A stretch of DNA of 64,000 bases, taken from the NCBI RefSeq assembly GCF_010731595.1, contig NZ_AP022582.1:3968001-4032000 (forward strand). The letters run 5' to 3'. This DNA comes from Mycobacterium seoulense (lineage in GTDB: Bacteria > Actinomycetota > Actinomycetes > Mycobacteriales > Mycobacteriaceae). The position numbers and the translations under genes are program-made. Positions 45,188 to 53,037 of this stretch are shown piece by piece (position 1 is the first letter of the stretch; every line of letters starts with the position of its first letter). Under the pieces are notes generated by a model that worked only from the letters and a program-made list of their open reading frames with translations, was not told the origin of the DNA and did not search any database.

Positions 45188-46417
45188 TCACACGGTGGTG
45201 TTGGCGGTGGCGAGCTGTGATCGGACTCGCACCAGCGGCGCGTGCGGGCTGTGTGGCTGCGGGATGGCCGCGAGGGTGAAGTCGGCGATGGCGCCGGGGC
45301 GAAAGACCAGGCAGTGCGTGGAGCCGCCGAACTGGAAGTAACCGAGTTCTTCACCCTTGGCGACGTGGTAGCCCGGCGTGATGTTCGGGTGGATGTTGCA
45401 GGAGGAGACCTCCACCATGCCCACCGGTACGAAGGCCAGCAGGCCGATCACCGGATGATCGGCTTCAATGAGGACGATCGCCCGCGCGGCGACATGGGCC
45501 AGGTAGGACTGCGAGTCGGTTTCGGAGTAGTAGGTGCCCTCCTTCAGGAACGCCCGCACGATCGTGCCGGCGACCGGACTGTGCCACCGGTGGTAATTGG
45601 TGGCGCTCAGAAAGCCTTGATAGACGGTTCCGCCGACGAACTGTTCGACTGATTCGTCATTGGCCAGCATGTCCTGCAGCGAATATGGTCGGCTCTTGAT
45701 CCAGAACCGGTCCTGGCGCTGAACGTCGGTGCTGATCCGGTGCGGCGTGGACTCACAGGCACTGACGATCACCGTGTCGTCTTCCGGTGAGGCGACCGGA
45801 CGTGCACCGTCGGTGAAGCGTCGGGTGAAGAAACCGTTCCAGGAGACAAAGCCCCAGTGCTCGTCGTGCGGGTCGTGTGCATACTGCTCGATCCCCACCG
45901 CCCGTTGGGCCGCAGCACACTTCCAGCCGGTGGGCGAGTCGTTGAGCACGTACAGCGAATCGGGGCCGCTGAGGAACTCACACCACGCGGTCAGGATCTT
46001 CTTCAGCATCGCGTTGATCCGTGGGTCGCGGAAAGCGGCCAACCCCGCCGGGGTTGACGCCGCCCAGTCCAGGATCGCGCCCAGCGGGATAGTGACCACG
46101 TTCTCGCCGAACTCGGGCGCCATCGTCAACACCTCATTGATCAGGCGCACCAGCTGCGACACACTCTCCAAGTGCCGTTTGCGGTACCGCTTGGTTCGCG
46201 GCACCTCGGCGATCATCTCGTTGACGTACAACCGCACCACCGGGTCGGTGTCGATCAACTCGTGGAACTCAGTAAGCACCGGATGCAGAGCCACCTGCTC
46301 GCCCTTTGCTTGCACCCGCTCCCGGTGCCCGTCAAGCCAGGACTCCAAATCATCCTGATCCAGCGGCAACCAGCCGGCCCGACGCCGCACATCCCCACCA
46401 TCGGAACCAGCCGCCAT
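45188..46417 (-). CDS. phosphatidylserine decarboxylase-related protein (PsiD-like)
   Basis: A 409-residue decarboxylase of the PSD superfamily. An N-terminal PSDC-like domain (residues about 1-190) precedes the catalytic domain. The self-cleavage/pyruvoyl motif is the GGST in YFQFGGSTHCLVF, in place of the LGST of true PSD; the family His is in NYHRWHSPVAGTI. Such GGS-type proteins include the fungal tryptophan decarboxylase PsiD, so an aromatic amino acid may be its substrate instead of phosphatidylserine. No membrane anchor is seen. A 17-bp operator-like dyad lies 13 bp upstream of its start. Confidence 0.8.
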   Translation of the reverse strand: MAAGSDGGDVRRRAGWLPLDQDDLESWLDGHRERVQAKGEQVALHPVLTEFHELIDTDPVVRLYVNEMIAEVPRTKRYRKRHLESVSQLVRLINEVLTMAPEFGENVVTIPLGAILDWAASTPAGLAAFRDPRINAMLKKILTAWCEFLSGPDSLYVLNDSPTGWKCAAAQRAVGIEQYAHDPHDEHWGFVSWNGFFTRRFTDGARPVASPEDDTVIVSACESTPHRISTDVQRQDRFWIKSRPYSLQDMLANDESVEQFVGGTVYQGFLSATNYHRWHSPVAGTIVRAFLKEGTYYSETDSQSYLAHVAARAIVLIEADHPVIGLLAFVPVGMVEVSSCNIHPNITPGYHVAKGEELGYFQFGGSTHCLVFRPGAIADFTLAAIPQPHSPHAPLVRVRSQLATANTTV

Positions 46418-46430
46418 ACCCCCAAACCTA

Positions 46431-46447
46431 ACGGAAACGGTTTCCGT
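46431..46447. promoter_or_regulatory. 17-bp perfect palindrome upstream of the PSD-like gene
   Basis: ACGGAAACGGTTTCCGT is an exact 8-1-8 dyad, 13 bp before the ATG at 46417. Its GAAAC-N-GTTTC core is like LacI-family operators. No such regulator gene lies in the window, so the binder would be elsewhere. Confidence 0.6.
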
Positions 46448-46560
46448 CCGACAGTTCTGCTCCTTGTCGCCAACCGCAATTCGTGGCCCGGCTTAGCATC
46501 GACTCTTCAGTGGCGGTACGCGGTGGCCCGTCCGATCCGCCAGCCCAAGACTTGCCATCG

Positions 46561-47265
46561 TTACAAACGAAATACCCGGTCCAGGTAGCCCGCGACGAGC
46601 GCGTCGGCGCGGCCGCGCGCCGCGACGGCCTGCCGATCAGCCTCTGCGAGCAGTTCGGTTGGATCGACGACGTGGGGGTGGGCCCGCGTCGCTTCGGCGT
46701 TGTCCAGCCAGCGCTTGATTCCGGCCGTGGTTACCTCCGGATGGAACTGCACGCCCAGGCTGCGGCCGACCCGGTATGCCTGCACAGCAGCGGCGTTCCT
46801 GGCCAGTTCGATCGCGCCCGGTGGCGGGGTAAAACTGTCGTAGTGCCATTGGAACCACGGGCCGGTCGGGATCAGCGCGGGCACGTCGGAATCGATACGC
46901 ACCCACCCGACTTCCGGGTCCACCGACCGGGCGACCGAACCGCCCAGGGCCCGCGCCAGTACCTGGGCACCGAAACAGATGCCGAGCACGGCACCGCCAG
47001 CCGCGACGGCCCCGGACAACCACCCTAGCTCGGTCGTCAGCCATCGGCCGATACCCACGTCGTCATAGGCGGCCCACGGCGCGCCTAGCACCACCAGTAG
47101 GTCGTAGTCCGAACTGGCCGGAAAGGACACCTCGATGTTCGGTGAGTCATGTCGATCCGCAGTCACCACCAGGAATTCATCCACCTTCCAGTGCCGATCC
47201 GACAACGCGTCGCCGATCAGGCCGGTGGACGACACGGCGTCGTGCAAGACACACAGCGCACGCAC
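46561..47265 (-). CDS. class I glutamine amidotransferase-like protein
   Basis: A 234-residue GATase I. The catalytic Cys is in VLGICFGAQVLARALGG, with the His-Glu pair in GVQFHPEV. It resembles the stand-alone GMP synthase-like GATases, which hydrolyse glutamine or other gamma-glutamyl compounds, rather than the full GuaA. The GTG at 47265 follows a GGAG site; the open frame to 47364 is rejected. It is on the same strand as the PSD-like gene, 143 bp upstream of it. Confidence 0.85.
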   Translation of the reverse strand: MRALCVLHDAVSSTGLIGDALSDRHWKVDEFLVVTADRHDSPNIEVSFPASSDYDLLVVLGAPWAAYDDVGIGRWLTTELGWLSGAVAAGGAVLGICFGAQVLARALGGSVARSVDPEVGWVRIDSDVPALIPTGPWFQWHYDSFTPPPGAIELARNAAAVQAYRVGRSLGVQFHPEVTTAGIKRWLDNAEATRAHPHVVDPTELLAEADRQAVAARGRADALVAGYLDRVFRL

Positions 47266-47697
47266 GGTTACTCCCGTCAGTGAGTGGTGACGCGGATCAG
47301 GAACCGCTAGATCCCGTCCACGAAGTTGCTGCGCACCCCTGCTACGTCGCCGGCCAGCTCTCAATTCTTAGTTCTGAGACACGTGCGCCGACAGCGCCCA
47401 ACATGCGGGGAGACGATGACGAGCATTGTGTTGTTCACGGTGGGGTGTCAATCGAGACATGGTCAGGCTAGTGAAGGCGCCCCAGAAGCGCCTTTCTCCG
47501 GTGCGGACATAGTGGAATGAGCGGCGCCGCGAGGAAGCCCCCCAAACAGCCTGAAGCGAAGCGTTTCCTGCCGCCTCACAAAATTGCCGGCCGATAGTCG
47601 CCGTAGGCAGAGGTGTAGCTCTGGCGGCGTGTCCAGTGTCCCGGAGCTCGACGAGCTGCCATACAGACGTGGGTCACGCCGATGACTTGGGAAGAAG
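47266..47697. other. intergenic region, small hairpin only
   Basis: No gene I can support. An AAGGCGC...GCGCCTT hairpin with a 7-base loop lies at 47474-47494, followed by TCTCC, a weak terminator-like element. A 34-codon frame from the ATG at 47416 has a GGGGAG site upstream but no family features. Confidence 0.4.
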
Positions 47698-48114
47698 TCA
47701 TCCGGCCTTGGGCATCCGTGGTGTTTCGCTGGTTCCGGCGTCTTGTCCCGGTGTGTCGTGGGTTTGGGAGTCGGGATCGATCGTGTCGGCGCGCTCGAAC
47801 TCTCGGTTCACCTCGCTGCGGGAGGTAGCCGCTTCGGTGTGACGTGCTTGTGCTTGGTGTTGTAGGCCGGCCGCGTGCGCTGTCATGGCGTCGGCCTCGG
47901 CTTGCGCGGCGCGGGCCTTGGCTGCCGTCTCGTCGGCGAGCGCTTCGCGTTGGCCCACTTCGTGGGACTGTTCGACGGCTTTGTCGCGGATGTCGCCGGC
48001 TTGGACGCGGCGGTGTTCGGTGCGTTTCTTGTGCGCCACCCACGCGATTGCGGCGACGAGCAGAACTGCCGCGACAACGATGACGACGATCCAAACGATA
48101 GTGCTGGTAGTCAT
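47698..48114 (-). CDS. membrane-anchored coiled-coil protein, 138 aa
   Basis: A 138-residue protein: an N-terminal helix (STIVWIVVIVVAAVLLVAAI), then a long charged, Ala/Gln/Glu-rich segment (about residues 35-105) with heptad-like spacing suited to a coiled coil (ALADETAAKARAAQAEADAM), then a polar tail. AAGGAGC precedes the ATG at 48114. It is the third gene after the membrane and CsbD genes on the minus strand, probably one operon under the 48,995 promoter. It may tether stress-type complexes to the membrane, but no function is known. Confidence 0.75.
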   Translation of the reverse strand: MTTSTIVWIVVIVVAAVLLVAAIAWVAHKKRTEHRRVQAGDIRDKAVEQSHEVGQREALADETAAKARAAQAEADAMTAHAAGLQHQAQARHTEAATSRSEVNREFERADTIDPDSQTHDTPGQDAGTSETPRMPKAG

Positions 48115-48216
48115 GTCGGCTCCTTGCATTGGTTGAGCATGGTGGTTGTTGAAATCGGTTGGAATTGAGTTGTGCCCTAGTTTCTGTGTGGATGTATGGG
48201 GGGAGGATTGCCCGGG

Positions 48217-48390
48217 TCAGTGTTTGACGGCGTCTTTGAGCTTGGCCCCGGCTTGTTTGGTGTTGCCCTTGAACTGATCGACGCGTCCCTCGGTGCGCAG
48301 GCGGGTGTTGCCGGTGGCGCGGCCGAAGTACTTCTTGGTGGCGCCCTTGGCCCCTTCGAGCTTGTGGGCGATCTTCTTGTTTATGCTCAC
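48217..48390 (-). CDS. CsbD family stress protein, 57 aa
   Basis: A 57-residue CsbD-like protein. Translated from a GTG at 48390 it reads VSINKKIAHKLEGAKGATKK, then YFGRATGNTRLRTEGRVDQF and KGNTKQAGAKLKDAVKH. That is the family pattern of two basic helical motifs (K-E-G-x-x-K-x-x-G, G-x-x-x-T). CsbD proteins are induced by general stress in Bacillus (SigB regulon); their action is unknown. It lies between the membrane gene (91-bp gap) and the coiled-coil gene (102-bp gap). Confidence 0.88.
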   Translation of the reverse strand: MSINKKIAHKLEGAKGATKKYFGRATGNTRLRTEGRVDQFKGNTKQAGAKLKDAVKH

Positions 48391-48481
48391 TGTTTCTTAC
48401 CTATGTTCGTTGCGGATTCTTTTTCTTTTCGGGGATCACAGCTTGCGACTGAGAACTTCCCCGAATGAACTGGATCGGCGC

Positions 48482-48934
48482 TTACCGGCGTCCGTCGCCG
48501 GCGCGCGATGCAGTCGGTTGTCGACCCCACGACCGGCGACCGAGGAAGGAACCCCTCATCCCCCTGGGTCGGGTCGGTGCCAATTCTGAGTTCACCGTTG
48601 AGCGGGCGGGCACGCCGACGGGCTGGTGTTCGAAGTCGTGGTCTCGGTTCACAAACGCCTCTTCGCGCCGGGACCTTTGAAGTTCACGACGGGCGTCGCG
48701 CCCGCGGCCCGCGGTGCGGTGTGCACCGGCCAGCAACACACTCATACCGAGCATCGCCAGCGCGCCAATCACGATCCCGAAAAGGAACAATGTGCCGGTC
48801 GACCCGGTGACGTGATAACCCAACACCGAGAAGTTCTCGCTCAACGGGTGAGCGGCCCCGGCATTGTTCAGCACGCCGAGGAACCCGACGACGACCGCGA
48901 ACAGTAAAACAACTAATCCAACGATGACAATCAC
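48482..48934 (-). CDS. two-helix membrane protein, 150 aa, first gene of the dyad-controlled operon
   Basis: A 150-residue membrane protein starting with the GTG at 48934 (a GGAG site 10 bp upstream). Two helices (IVIVGLVVLLFAVVVGFLGV and GTLFLFGIVIGALAMLGMSV) flank an outside loop, and a long Arg-rich cytoplasmic tail follows. It resembles LapA-like small membrane proteins. The promoter at 48,967-48,995 (TTGACA-17-TGTAAT) lies just upstream. A decayed copy is at 50,585-50,825. Function unknown. Confidence 0.75.
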   Translation of the reverse strand: MIVIVGLVVLLFAVVVGFLGVLNNAGAAHPLSENFSVLGYHVTGSTGTLFLFGIVIGALAMLGMSVLLAGAHRTAGRGRDARRELQRSRREEAFVNRDHDFEHQPVGVPARSTVNSELAPTRPRGMRGSFLGRRSWGRQPTASRAGDGRR

Positions 48935-48966
48935 GTCGAGGTCTCCAATCGCAGTGCTTGATATCC

Positions 48967-49005
48967 ATTACACACCGCACGTAGCCTGGTGTCAACAGTG
49001 TTAAC
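48967..49005 (-). promoter_or_regulatory. promoter with dyad operator (site A)
   Basis: Minus-strand TTGACA (48990-48995), a 17-bp spacer and TGTAAT (48967-48972). The -35 lies inside the dyad GTCAAC-AGT-GTTAAC (48991-49005), one mismatch from perfect. Direction is toward the membrane gene at 48934; the TetR gene diverges from here. Homologous sites are at 50,882 and 58,304. Confidence 0.7.
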
Positions 49006-49094
49006 TTACATAGTTAAACATATTGTTGACTGACGGTGTTGAATTAGTGTCGGTAGCCGTCTCGACGGCGAGGCAGAAGGGAAGTGCTCAGGCA

Positions 49095-49880
49095 ATGACC
49101 AGACAGTCGGCCATGCCCGGCGCGGGTGCTCACGACAAGGACCCGTCCGCCACCGGCAAAGGCAACGGTCAGCTCAACCGGTCGATGATCCTGCAGACCG
49201 CGCTGCGCATCGTGGACCGCGACGGTGTGGACGGACTGTCGATGCGCCGTCTCAGCGAAGCGGTGGGCCGAGATCCGGTGATGCTCTACCGGCACGTCCC
49301 CAACAAAGCCGCAGTGCTCGACGGCGTCGCGGAGATGGTGCTCGCACAGCTATCGGTGGACAGTACCGACCCGGACTGGGCCGGCCAATTGCGTACCGTC
49401 GCACGCGAATTCCGCCAATTGGCCCTGACGCACCCCAACGTGGTGCCGCTGCTGGTCACTCGCCCGTTGGCTACCCCGCTCGGTCAGCGGCCACCAGGAA
49501 TGCTGCGGCCGCTAGAGGACGTCCTTGCACTGCTCACATCCGCCGGCTTCACCGGCGAGGATGCCCTGCACATCTACCGAGTCCTGTTCGGCTACCTCTA
49601 CGGCCACATCCTCAATGAGTTGCAAGAGGTTATCGAGCGACCCGAGGAAACCGACGATGTGCTCCGACTCGGTCTGCACCGGCTGGCGATCACCGAATTC
49701 CCTCAACTGCGCCAGCTGGCACCCGCCCTAGCCTGCTACGACGGCGCTGCCGAACTGGACCGCTTCCTCGACCTGCTGATCCCCGGCATGACCGCAACCC
49801 TCAGCGGCCGCGACGGGCCAGCCGCGACCGTCGACGACGATCAGGCTCCGACTTCGCGGCCACGGCCCGGCGCTATGTAA
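49095..49880 (+). CDS. TetR family regulator with TetR_C_1-like domain
   Basis: A 261-residue TetR-type repressor. The helix-turn-helix is at about residues 35-75 (SMRRLSEAVGRDPVMLYRHVPNKAAVL), preceded by a basic linker, and the C-terminal ligand domain is long (GFTGEDALHIYRVLFGYLYGH), like the TetR/Mce3R-type C1 domain. The ATG at 49095 is used. Its start lies 89 bp from site A and it faces away from the membrane/CsbD operon, so it is the likely regulator of all GTCAAC-N3-GTTGAC sites here. Inducer unknown. Confidence 0.85.
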   Translation: MTRQSAMPGAGAHDKDPSATGKGNGQLNRSMILQTALRIVDRDGVDGLSMRRLSEAVGRDPVMLYRHVPNKAAVLDGVAEMVLAQLSVDSTDPDWAGQLRTVAREFRQLALTHPNVVPLLVTRPLATPLGQRPPGMLRPLEDVLALLTSAGFTGEDALHIYRVLFGYLYGHILNELQEVIERPEETDDVLRLGLHRLAITEFPQLRQLAPALACYDGAAELDRFLDLLIPGMTATLSGRDGPAATVDDDQAPTSRPRPGAM

Positions 49881-49912
49881 TCGTCGCCTCACGGCTCAGC
49901 CACGTAGAAACG

Positions 49913-50551
49913 TCAGAACATCGCGAAGTGTCCGCCGCGGCGTCGCGGGGGTACCTCCCCAAGCACAGTGGCTTCGCCGACGCGGACCAGAAGTTGCGGC
50001 ATACCTGCCCGTCCGGTGAAGGTGCCGATGAGGCGGCGGCTGGACTGTAGCTCCGTGAGATGGCTCCGTGTGCATGTCGCCATGCTGGCCAACGTGCACT
50101 CCAACAACACGGCGGACAATGCTTCGCCGCATCGCAAGGCGTCATCGCGGGTGTCGAGGTGGACTGTGCGAGCATCGGCGGCGTCGCGCAGCACTGATTT
50201 CAAGGACTCCCAGTTCCTCGTAGCGGCGAAGGGAAGCCGATCGGGCGATGGCGGGAGCCGGGTAGACAGCCAACGTCGATAGATTTCCCGACCCGAACAA
50301 CCTCGATCATCTCGCGTCACTCGATTTCAGCCCAATGCGCCTCGTCACTGATGGCCATCGCCGCCGGGCGGATGCGATCCTTACAGATGGTCAAGCATGG
50401 TGCCGCAGCTGATGTAGGCCTCACGCCCCGACTTGTCGGTGGAGCAGAGAATCCGGCTGCGATCGACGAACAGGTCTAGTCCCGGACCCTCGGCGATCCA
50501 TTGCCAGGGTTGGCTGTTGTGCAACGACGGGCCGCATTTCAGGACTCTCAT
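49913..50551 (-). pseudogene. Acg-family nitroreductase, degraded in two pieces
   Basis: Two fragments of a mycobacterial Acg-type (Rv2032/Rv3131-like) nitroreductase. The 5' piece 50381-50551 gives MRVLKCGPSLHNSQPWQWIA and then LDLFVDRSRI and GREAYISCG, the FMN-binding N-terminus, and stops at TAA. The 3' piece 49913-50320 carries the C-terminus with ALRCGEALSAVLLECTLASM, ATCTRSHLTELQSSR and MPQLLVRVGEA. About 60 central residues are missing and the frames differ, so no full product is possible. Acg proteins in M. tuberculosis belong to the DosR dormancy regulon. Confidence 0.78.
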
Positions 50552-50584
50552 CTCGACTGTAGATCGCTCTTCAGCGAGTTAAGC

Positions 50585-50825
50585 TGTGGCACAGCACGAT
50601 CCGCGCCGGCAACGCGTGGAGTTGCCGACGCGGCGCGCCGGACAGCAATACGCTCAGCCCGTGAGACACCATCGCTCCAACCACGATCCCGAACAGGAAC
50701 TGCGTGCCCGCCAACCCGGTCGCTCAATACGGCGAGCTGTCATGAGTGCCGCGGGCACTAATCAGCATGGTGATCGCGACCGTGACGACGACAAGCACAA
50801 CAATCAATCCAACGATGACAAGCAT
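50585..50825 (-). pseudogene. decayed paralogue of the 48,482-48,934 membrane gene
   Basis: From the ATG at 50825 it reads MLVIVGLIVVLVVVTVAITM, in line with MIVIVGLVVLLFAVVVGFLG of the intact copy; after an in-frame TGA at 50724-50726 the frame continues with TQFLFGIVVGAM and LSVLLSGAPRR, matching FLFGIVIGAL and SVLLAGAHR. The upstream gcatcgacATG context and promoter are also homologous. The premature stop makes it a pseudogene. Confidence 0.8.
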
Positions 50826-50857
50826 GTCGATGCCTCTGATCCGGGTGCTAGGTCTCC

Positions 50858-50896
50858 AGTGCACGTCGTATTGGAGGAGTTGTCAACGATGTTGAC
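50858..50896 (-). promoter_or_regulatory. promoter with perfect dyad operator (site B)
   Basis: Minus-strand TTGACA (50881-50886), 17-bp spacer, TGCACT (50858-50863). The dyad GTCAAC-GAT-GTTGAC (50882-50896) is perfect. It drives the decayed membrane gene. Confidence 0.65.
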
Positions 50897-51148
50897 CTAC
50901 AAGGCGGCAGTGTTGGCGAAGTAACTGTGGTTGGGATTCTTTCTCCTGACGCTTCTGTTCCTCGGGCCGTCGGCCCGATCGGCCGCCGTGGCTGCAGAAC
51001 CTCGAGTGCGCCCGCGAGTCGCTACCTCTCGCTCGTCAGGTCCACCGAAATGGACCGAGTTCATGGTGACGTGGGGTTGCACAACCATCCAGCCGGCACT
51101 TGCCAGAGCAGAGCAGGCTCGTCAAGTGGTGTGGGGCATCATGACGTC

Positions 51149-51397
51149 ATGGCAATGACGCTCCAGCAACTGCGCGATGCCTCGGACGACGACCTGATAA
51201 AGGCGCACGATGACATCGCCCCTGCCCTCAATCCCAGCGTGAGCTACTACCTCGATGAGCTTGGCCGCCGGGACACAGAGCGCGCGATACGCGCGGATCA
51301 GAAACTGGCCAAATACATCCTGTACCTCACCGTCGCGAATGGGTTGCTCGCTGTGATCTCGATCTGCGTTGCGCTCGCGGCCTTCTTGGCCAAGTGA
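51149..51397 (+). CDS. small membrane-anchored protein, 82 aa
   Basis: An 82-residue protein: a charged helical N-terminal part (MTLQQLRDASDDDLIKAHDD and LDELGRRDTERAIR) and a C-terminal hydrophobic helix (YLTVANGLLAVISICVALAAF) that would anchor it facing the cytosol. I do not recognise a family. The start at 51149 (or the ATG at 51155) is supported by the lack of coding character before it. It stands alone, with 600 bp of non-coding DNA after it. Confidence 0.6.
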   Translation: MAMTLQQLRDASDDDLIKAHDDIAPALNPSVSYYLDELGRRDTERAIRADQKLAKYILYLTVANGLLAVISICVALAAFLAK

Positions 51398-51993
51398 CGG
51401 GGGACACGCCAGGACTACGCTTGGTGTGAAATGACTCTAGGTGGCGCGTGATGAAGGAAGATGGGGTCGATGTCGTGGGAAGCTTCCCGACCGAAAGTTT
51501 GCCGGTGACGACGTTCGTTAAATACGCGATGCTTATGCCCGGCGAATCGTGTGCGCGTCCGCTACCAGACTCTCGCGCAGCAGCGTTGTCGGTTGGTCTT
51601 GGTGAGCGCCCACGGTGTGCAACCTGAGGTGCCCGCGTGACCATGCAGGAACAGCTTCTTGCCGAGGTCGATGAGCACCGCGGTGCGGGCGCCGCTGATC
51701 GGGCGGGCGTGAGCATGCTCGACGTGACCCTCATCCCCGGTTCTCGTAGAACGGGAAGCGTCGACGACGATCCGAGCACGCTCGTTGAACCGTCGCACCG
51801 TACACGCCTGTTGGTGACCCCGAAACCGGGGTGAGAATAATCTCTCACGACCCGAGCCCCATGCCGAACCAGCGTAAAATCGATCGTGGTTGATGGTCCA
51901 GCCGGCCCGGAACGCCCTGTCCCTCCGGTGACAGCGTGAGAGCGATCGCTCGCAATCGGGCAACCTCGGTGATCCCCGTCTCGAGAGTTCACT
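51398..51993. other. intergenic region, no confident gene
   Basis: About 600 bp without a gene I can name. Frames on both strands are open for 65-230 codons but share no recognisable family features. The segment may be a decayed gene or regulatory DNA; I cannot say which. Confidence 0.4.
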
Positions 51994-53037
51994 ATGCATA
52001 TGCGTCCCCATGGGACTGTCACCCAGCACACTCAGCACACGGCAGCGGGGGTTGCCGCCCGGGAACCGTCGGCGACATCGGTGGTGGAAGATCGGATGCC
52101 CCTGACCGGTGGCGCGATCTCCTACACGAAGGCCGGATCCGGGCCGGCAGTGCTGCTAATCCATGGTCTGGGCGGCACGCGCCGCACTTGGGGGCCCCTG
52201 ATCCCCGGCTTGGCGCGCACCCACACGGTGATCGCGCCCGATCTTCCCGGCCATGGCCTGTCGGACCCGCCGGCCGGGGACTATTCACTAGGGGCGCATG
52301 CCTGCGCGATGCGTGATCTGCTGCTCACGCTGGGCTATCCCCGGGCGAGCATTGTCGGTCACAGCCTCGGGGGTGGTGTCGCGTTGCAGAGCGCCTATCA
52401 GTTCCCCGAGCGCACCGAGCGCGTCGTCCTGATCAGCAGCGGCGGTCTGGGTGCCGAAGTCACCCCCCTGCTGCGGGCGGCCACCTTGCCCGGTGCTGAC
52501 GCGGTCGTCGCCGGGCTCAGCGCGATCCCGGCGACCCTGACCCATCGACTGTTCGGCGTGCTGCCGGCGCTGATCGGACACTCCGACGCCCGCGTGCTCG
52601 CCGACGTGCTGCGCGGGTTGAGCGACGACCACCAACGACGAGCGTTCCTGCGCACGGCGCGCACCGTCATCGACTGGCGCGGGCAGACGGTCAGCGCCGG
52701 CCGCCAACTGGGCCTACTCAGCGAGGTCCCGCTGCTGGTTGCCTGGGGTGCCAACGACAAAACCATCCCCCCACAGCACCACCACGCCCTCGCCCAACGT
52801 GTCCCCCACGCGGTGACCGTGGAGATCGCCGAGGCGGGGCACTACCCGCACGAAACCGCCCCAACACAGGTGCTTTCTGCGCTGCAGACCTTCCTGGCCG
52901 CGACCAAGCCGTTCCGCTACAGAGAGGACCACTTTGTGCAACTCCTGACCTGCGCCGACCCGGTTGAGACCCGCCGTGCTGCGGCCGGCTCGTTGCCCGG
53001 GCGCGCATCCTCGTCCGATCATCTGGTCAGGCACTGA
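51994..53037 (+). CDS. alpha/beta hydrolase
   Basis: A 347-residue alpha/beta hydrolase. The oxyanion region is LLIHGLGGTRRTW, the nucleophile Ser is in GHSLGGGVALQ, the acid is the Asp of GANDKTIPP and the His is in AGHYPHE, so the triad is complete. The C-terminal 40 residues (RYREDHFVQLL onward) extend beyond the usual fold. The first 30 residues are a low-complexity leader, so the true start may lie at a downstream codon. TGATG overlap with the desaturase gene suggests joint action on a lipid or fatty-acyl compound. Confidence 0.87.
   Translation: MHMRPHGTVTQHTQHTAAGVAAREPSATSVVEDRMPLTGGAISYTKAGSGPAVLLIHGLGGTRRTWGPLIPGLARTHTVIAPDLPGHGLSDPPAGDYSLGAHACAMRDLLLTLGYPRASIVGHSLGGGVALQSAYQFPERTERVVLISSGGLGAEVTPLLRAATLPGADAVVAGLSAIPATLTHRLFGVLPALIGHSDARVLADVLRGLSDDHQRRAFLRTARTVIDWRGQTVSAGRQLGLLSEVPLLVAWGANDKTIPPQHHHALAQRVPHAVTVEIAEAGHYPHETAPTQVLSALQTFLAATKPFRYREDHFVQLLTCADPVETRRAAAGSLPGRASSSDHLVRH

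Noticed and set aside
47416..47520. 34-codon frame MTSIVLFTVGCQSRH with an upstream GGGGAG
   Set aside because: Too short and without family features; no support beyond the ribosome-like site.
51562..52038. Long minus-strand frame opposite the hydrolase leader
   Set aside because: Rich in Arg, His and Ser without family features; it overlaps the start of the hydrolase on the other strand and reads like a shadow.
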